From assembly GCA_963565915.1 (NCBI GenBank), contig OY751492.1, positions 2,418,001 through 2,482,000 of the forward strand: 64,000 nucleotides of DNA, in the 5' to 3' direction. Below, in pieces: positions 58,500 through 64,000 of this stretch; within the stretch, counting starts at the first letter, position 1; every line of letters begins with the position of its first letter. Position numbers and translations under genes: made by a program. Source of the DNA: Entoloma clypeatum. Lineage: Eukaryota > Basidiomycota > Agaricomycetes > Agaricales > Entolomataceae. A model generated the notes under the pieces. It was given only the letters and a program-made list of their open reading frames with translations. It was not told the origin of the DNA and searched no databases.

Positions 58500-59373
58500 T
58501 GCTTGCCTTATATGACTGCAGACAATAGAACCTATGTCATCCCTGCCAAGTGAGCCGCTGCATCGACTAAGATTGTGAAGGGAGACAAACCCCCAAAACA
58601 ATGAGAGATCAGGCTGTTAGCTCAGCTCAAAACATGACGAGGATCAAAGGTCATTCAACCTGAGGTTGATAGTGGATGTGAGCGCACATGCATCCATCCC
58701 AGAATAGTACATGAACAGAACCTCCCCACACAAGGAATACCACCCATAGAAATTCTAAATGCGGATGGATCACCAAATCAACAACAGAAAGCGAACCAAC
58801 TTGCCGAAGTCAAGCTGGATTTGGGAGCACATCAGGAAACCATGGAAGCAATGGTACTGGACATTGGAAGAACAGACATGCTCTTGGGACATGACTGGTT
58901 GGTACACCACAACCCCACAATCAATTGGACGACTGGCGCTGTAACATTCAACCGGTGTCCAACAACATGCCAAACCAAACACTTGTATTTCAGGGTTAAC
59001 CTTGATGGTCGCAAAAACTGGGTTCACATGGTTGAGGTGCGCAACAAAGATGCACCCAAGAAGTCAGATCAGAAATGGAAGCCCGGAGACCCTATATTGG
59101 AAGCTGTCACTCCCACAACCAAACAACCCTCATACATTGATTGGTTTGCTCACCTCTTCGAGAAGGAGAACTCTGATAAGATCCTGAAGGAGAGGGAATG
59201 GGACCATGGTAAGAACTTACACTGGACACACCAAAGGAACTAGGGGGAAATACATATCCCATGACACAAAAGGAACAAGAGGAATTGGACACATTCATCG
59301 ATGAGGGTCTAGCAACTGGAAAGATCTGCCTATCCAAATCCCCTTATGCCTCCCCTTGCTTCTTCATCAACAA
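58500..59373 (+). pseudogene. Protease and truncated RT, Gypsy copy 2
   Basis: Protease DSG region (PEVDSGCERTCIHPRIVHE) is followed by the fuller protease body absent from copy 1 (VLDIGRTDMLLGHDWLVHHN, PTINWTTGAVTFNRCP), then the pre-RT segment and the first RT residues (DTFIDEGLATGKICLSKS, YASPCFFIN), where the Copia element interrupts it. In-frame stops are present at about 58,551 and 58,602. Confidence 0.82.
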
Positions 59374-59681
59374 TGTTGAAACTTTTCCATCACATAGATT
59401 AGATTAGATTAGATTATATCATGTGACCTTAGACATCTTCGATTACATACTTATTTGGTTGGTACAAACAGTAGTACGGTATATAAGACCAGGAAACTGT
59501 CAATATCAACAAGTTGCCTCTTGACTCTTAACCAGCTCCATCGCTCTTACCAGCCTCAACCGCTCTCACCAGCCCCACCCTTCTCAACCAAGTAAGTGAC
59601 TAGAACGGTAGAGTAGAGTACTTCCACTGTAGCTGTGTTGCTCAGTATATCTGCGGCTAGCGCCCAGGTGGAACTTCAACA
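59374..59681 (+). repeat. 5' LTR of the Copia element
   Basis: 308 bp with inverted tips TGTTGAA...TTCAACA. Contains a (GATTA)n microsatellite at about 59,396-59,418 and a TATATAAG box at about 59,480. Confidence 0.85.
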
Positions 59682-59695
59682 GGTTATGGGCCCCG
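59682..59695 (+). other. Primer-binding site for half initiator-Met tRNA
   Basis: GGTTATGGGCCCCG directly follows the LTR. GGTTATGGGCCC is complementary to the anticodon-stem part of initiator tRNA-Met, the half-tRNA primer used by Drosophila copia and yeast Ty5. Confidence 0.8.
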
Positions 59696-60048
59696 GATAG
59701 CAGAGGGACTTGGGAACGCTGGCAACAGCGAGTACCTGCCCAGTCTACCCTGGTTGGCAAAGAACCGATCGGAAGATCTAGGTTCTGAGTCTTACTTCTT
59801 CACACATGAACCTGGGAATGTCATTACGACAAGTACCTGTCATGAAGTGTCCCTAAGCGGATTGACTTAGTACACATCATGTGGAAACATTGATCGTACC
59901 TCACACACTTCTGACAAAAAGGGTTTTTCCCACAACCACTATTCCTAAGGGGAATATGTTATGAGGAATCATTTATTTGTTTTCTCTAAAAATCAAATTC
60001 ATAAAGAACATCACTGATTGGGAGAACTCCTTTTAGATTCATTAAAAA

Positions 60049-61866
60049 ATGTCTACCTCTCACTCCACCCTCGACTCCATCGCCATCTTCGACGGCATCG
60101 ACTACCAGAGTTGGGCCAAAAAAATGAAGTCGTACCTGCTCCATCAAGGAGTCTGGCGCCTCGTATCCGGCAACATTGAGCGCCCCGACATCGCGGACTT
60201 TACAGTCACGGTCTCCACCCCTGCCTCCGCCATCTCGACATCTGTGACTCAACCTCCGGTGGTCACCACTACTGTCGACCAACCCGCCTTCCACAAGGAA
60301 AGGAAGACCTGGATCAGGGACGACGACATGGCCCTAGGCTCCATCCGCCTCAAAGTCTCCGAGGCTATCAGGAGGCACATTAAGGATGCCAAGACCTCAA
60401 AAGACGCCTGGACGTTGTTGAAGGACGCATATTCGAAAGTCTCCCCTGCCACCATATTTGGCAATTTCAAAGCCGCAGCCTCCTTCAAACTGTCTGGTCG
60501 GGACCCTGTGCCGGAAATCGAGCGCCTTGGATCACTCTTTGCTCATCTCAGCGACTCGAAATTTGTTGTGCCTGATCTGATGCAGGCTATGATCTTGGCA
60601 AGTGCCATTCCTGACGCTTGGTCATCTCTCTCCACCGCCCTCTTTCAGGTCTACGACGCTGATGACTTCACATGGCAGGCCATCACCGACAGCATCATGT
60701 CGGAATACAGGCGCAAGTATGCGATAGGGTCTACTCGGGTGTCCAACGAGCAGGCCCGGAAAATCTCCGGGACTAAGCAAAAGGGGCAAGACCCCAAATG
60801 GGAAAAGCAAACAGCGCCGAGTACCTTGCGGAACAATGCTGATGAGCAGCCTAACTCGACCGACCCGAGTACCGCTTCTGAAAAGAAGAAGGGAAAGGGA
60901 CGCTGGTGCAACCAAAAAAAGCGCGCCAACAACGCTGACAACAACTCCGACCACGCTGAGGAGATGGTCGAGTTCATTGCACTGGCCATTGAGCAAACCC
61001 CTCGTCATCCTGCTCCTTGTCCCCTTCCTCCTCGTCAACGTGTCCCTTGCCCTCTCCCACCTCGTCATGCACACTCCTTCACCACTGTAACTGGTTGCGG
61101 AAGGACCTCTTTTACCGTACAACCTAAGTCGGAAAAGATGCAGTCGCTCCTGCAACACATGAACCCGCCTCCTTCTCAGTACACCGGGCTTCCCTCTGGA
61201 AAGCCGTCTGTGTGGAAAAAGAACGAGAGGGTGCGAAGACTCGCCCGAGAAATCGGTGCCCAACCCTCTGGGTCAAATCTTCGTATCTTAGATACCATCA
61301 TTCCTGACATCGATGAGAGGCCCACCAAACAGCGTCAAGTAACTCCGCCATTGGACCAATCACTGCGGATGATGGACATAGATCAAGAACGGATGGGGCC
61401 GGACGAATTTGTGGACGAGATTGAACTTGATGGTTCATCAGAACATTCTCTCAAACCTTACCAATTGTGGAATGCTAATAATACCTCTCAACAGACGTAT
61501 AATATATTAGCCAGTACCAGTACAGAGTGCATAGATCACATTAGCAGTGATCTACATAAAAAATATATTAAATATTTCGCCTCTTGTACACATTGTAAGG
61601 AAAAAGAACGTGCACAATGGATATTAGATTCCAGTGCTTCTTTACACTTTACGCATGAGTTAAAAGACTTCGCATACTATAGACCTCTCACGGTCAAGCA
61701 ATTCATCCAAACTGCTGCTAAAGGAAAGAAACTGGAAATACTCGGAGTTGGGGCCGTTCCAGTACGGCACACCCTAAATGGGGAAGTTAAGAACCCATCT
61801 TCTCAGACTGGTATTCTACATCCCAGACATGGACACATGCCTATTGTCCTTAGGCGTCTTTCTTAA
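60049..61866 (+). pseudogene. Copia gag and protease
   Basis: Long open frame from MSTSHSTLDSIAIFDGIDYQ. The gag core (YQSWAKKMKSYLLHQGVW ... SEAIRRHIKDAKTSKDAW ... DDFTWQAITDSIMSEYR) is complete. No CCHC knuckle is visible; a basic KKKGKGRWCNQKKRA stretch and Pro-rich repeats (PCPLPPRQRVPCPLPPRHA) stand there instead. Protease begins at QWILDSSASLHFTHEL, with DSS where the family has DSG. From about 61,780 the frame is shifted and ends in an unrelated tail. Confidence 0.88.
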
Positions 61867-62779
61867 CCATGGCTACAAAGTAGATGGGACTCGTGGAGAA
61901 ATCAACATCTCCAAAGGGCTGAACAAAATCCAGTTTTCGCCCCACATCCTTGGACAAACCATTTACTAGTTAGACACTAAAATACGCTATGATCAGATCC
62001 ATGCGATCTCGAGCGAAATTACTGTCAAAACATGGCACAAGCGTCTTGGTCATCCAAACGATCAAGCACTTCGAAAGATTCCCACCAGTACCAAAGGGGT
62101 ACCTGAGACACTAGTACGTGAGAAATCACAGGAAAGTTGTACAGGTTGCCTCAAAGGGAAAATGCCGAATCAATCATACCCCAATTCGATGACAAGAGCA
62201 ACCAAAACTTTTGATCTTATCCATTCCGATCTTAAACAGATATCCACGGCATCTTACCATAAATACAAATATTTCCTTACGTTTCTGGATGACTTTTCAT
62301 CCCATGTCTGGGTCGTCTTGCTTAGAAAGAAGTCTGATGCCATCACGGCACTAAGACAATTTCTTGCGATGATCCAGAATCAGTTCGCTGCTACCCCTAA
62401 AAAGTGGCGAGTTGATGGAGGTGGAGAGTTCGACAAATACAAGGATGTACTTGCCGATCATGGAATTCTGATTGACATCACGCTCCCATATCAGCATCAG
62501 CAGAATGGTAGAGCAGAAAGGATCAATCGAACTCTATGGGAAAAATCTCAGGCCTTGCACTTCGACGCATGTTTACCACCTATGTGGTGGGAATTCTGTT
62601 TGGAACATGCAGTGTTCCTCTACAACATAACCCCCATGCAGCGTCTTGAATGGAAAACCCCTTACTTCAGGGTGACTAATGAGATCCCCGACATGTCAAG
62701 TGTCAGAGTCTTCGGATGCCAGGCATATATATATATCCCAAAAGAGAAACGGAGAAACTCCCTGGAATCCAGATCATGA
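61778..62779 (+). pseudogene. Copia GAG-pre-integrase and integrase
   Basis: Resumes in another frame (VFYIPDMDTCLLSLGVFLN), broken by TAG at 61967-61969. Then the zinc part (WHKRLGHPNDQALRKI ... CTGCLKGKM), the catalytic core (FDLIHSDLKQIS, FLTFLDDFSSHVWVV, WRVDGGGEFDKY, NGRAERINRTLWE) and a stop at 62777-62779. Confidence 0.88.
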
Positions 62780-62890
62780 TTGATGATTTATCTCGGATCG
62801 AAACCAGGAGTCAAAGGATACCGTTTCATGGATCCTGAGACAAATATGATTTTCATGGGTGGGAAAGCGATCTTTGATGAGAGGAAGTAA

Positions 62891-64000
62891 CCTAGATGCC
62901 ACATCGACCCTTTGCCAGAAAACCATCCAGAAATGGAAAACCCAGAACCAGCTGATGAGTTTGAGGACCTCATCCCCAGAAATGATGACAATGACAGTCA
63001 TAACGAAACACCTCACGACCCTGTTCCTACTGGACAGGATCACCCTGAATCAGACAATGATTTGCCGCCTAGCGAGCCTGATGACGAGCCACGAGTACCC
63101 ACTCCGGAACCCGAACAAGTACCAGATCGACCGATCAGGGAACGACGAGTTTGGAGAATGCCAGGTAGCATCTATGGGGAAGACACCCCTGCTTCTGATC
63201 TTGAAAAAATGGATCGAAGACATAGATTAGGTGGTCAATCGGCATGGATGAATGATCTCCTAATGGAGGCAATCTCTATCCAAGTGGGCATCATCGAAAT
63301 GTCACACAAAGACATATACCCTCTTCCAAACAAAGAAGATTGGTATGCGGCAGAACGAAAAGAGCTAGACATGCTCAAAGGCCGCGGGGTGATCACAGAG
63401 TTAGTACCCCTACCCACAGGGAGGAAAGCTCTAAGGAACAAATGGGTTTACAATGAAAAATCCAACGGGCATCTGAAAGCGCGCCTCGTCGCAAAAGGCT
63501 TCTCACAGGTAGAAGGGATCGACTTTGATCAAATCTTCTCACCAGTAGTGAGGTATGAGACTGTCCAGTTGATTCTGGCATTGACAGCCCTTGAAGGGTG
63601 GTTCATGACACTCTTGGACGTCTCATCAGCCTTCCTCTATGGAACACTCCGTGAGGTAATTTACATGCGACAGCCTGAGGGCTACATAGTAAAAGGGAAA
63701 GAACACCTCGTGTACCGACTATACAAAGCCCTATACAGACTCAAGCAGGCTGCATTAGCCTGGTGGAGGCAACTCGATTCCTCCATGAAAAAGCTCGGCT
63801 TTGTCCGGCTTCACTCCGATGCGGGAGTTTTCATTCACACAAGTACCAAAGGGGAAACTGTAATCGCCGTCATTTATGTCAATGACTCTGCTTTTCTCGG
63901 CACAAACCAGGAATACACGCTAGAAAAGAAGAAGGCCTTCATGACAACATGGAAATGTAGGGACCTAGGCCACCTAGTCTCTGATGGGGAACCAAAGGAA
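62891..64000 (+). pseudogene. Copia reverse transcriptase, truncated by window edge
   Basis: Open to the window end. An acidic/Pro linker (EDLIPRNDDNDSHNETP ... RVPTPEPEQVPDRPIRERR) precedes the RT core (LRNKWVYNEKSNGHLKARLV, AKGFSQVEGIDFDQIFSPVV, VSSAFLYGTLREVIYMRQP, LYKALYRLKQA). The YVDD box reads YVND, losing the first catalytic Asp. Confidence 0.9.

Larger units (their letters stand above)
56453..59373 (+). mobile_element. Ty3/Gypsy retrotransposon, copy 2 of the same family, interrupted
   Basis: 5' LTR, primer site, gag, protease and the first part of RT up to CFFIN, at which point a Copia LTR starts; the remainder should lie beyond the Copia element, outside the window. Gag retains the central region deleted in copy 1. 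Several in-frame stops are C-to-T changes at CpG when compared with copy 1. Confidence 0.9.
59374..64000 (+). mobile_element. Ty1/Copia retrotransposon, 5' part, nested in Gypsy copy 2
   Basis: 5' LTR, half-tRNA primer site, gag-protease, integrase and RT in Copia order (integrase before RT). The element continues past the window edge, so the 3' LTR and target duplication cannot be seen. It carries a frameshift near 61,780, stops at 61,967, 62,777 and 62,888, and altered protease and RT active sites, hence inactive. Confidence 0.93.

Overview
The window looks like nuclear DNA of a mushroom-forming basidiomycete (Agaricomycete). Almost every gene is split by many 45-65 bp GT-AG introns, some exons are only a few bases long, genes are packed head-to-head and tail-to-tail, and the gene set is fungal (DASH subunit Dam1, Hri1, Def1-like, GMC oxidoreductase, a double RanBP2-finger protein). 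I rebuilt gene models by hand from reading frames and splice sites. Where exon coordinates are given, the joined exons keep phase.

Positions 1-46,000 are an ordinary single-copy gene region. In order: part of an IMP dehydrogenase gene (1-1121) that runs into a 200-N gap and is an apparently exact copy of 9628-10748; an RNF216-like RBR ubiquitin ligase (-); TAF8 (-); an SRAP/HMCES protein (+); IMP dehydrogenase (-); Dam1 (+); Hri1 (-); a Def1-like CUE protein (-); a very large kinase gene with two kinase domains (+); a secreted GMC oxidoreductase (-); eIF5A (-); a two-LIM protein (+); Pih1 (-); DAHP synthase (+); the APC/C scaffold APC1 (-); a RanBP2-type zinc-finger protein (-); a small unknown gene (+); an Upf1-like helicase (-); a small Cys-rich surface protein (-); and a SAP-domain membrane protein (+). 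The mix is housekeeping: nucleotide and aromatic amino-acid synthesis, transcription, ubiquitin, mitosis, R2TP and DNA repair. There is no metabolic gene cluster.

From about 46,600 to the right edge is a transposon graveyard. A decayed chromodomain Ty3/Gypsy element (47,781-54,225, minus) carries a 623-bp Tc1/mariner-type insertion and an extra intact 123-aa ORF behind pol. A second copy of the same family (56,453 onward, plus) has been interrupted at 59,373/59,374 by a Ty1/Copia element that runs off the window. Degenerate GCCCAAC minisatellite borders the outer end of both Gypsy copies.

Most noteworthy: (i) one reading frame joins a MAPKKK-type kinase domain, with DFG changed to EFG, to a TKL-type kinase domain; (ii) the Gypsy family has a primer-binding site that is an 11-nt perfect complement of its own predicted mRNA 5' end, as in self-priming Tf1, while the Copia neighbour has a half-tRNA-iMet site; (iii) a 4-nt exon in DAHP synthase and an 8-nt exon in the LIM gene; (iv) the IMPDH duplication beside the gap, most simply an assembly error.
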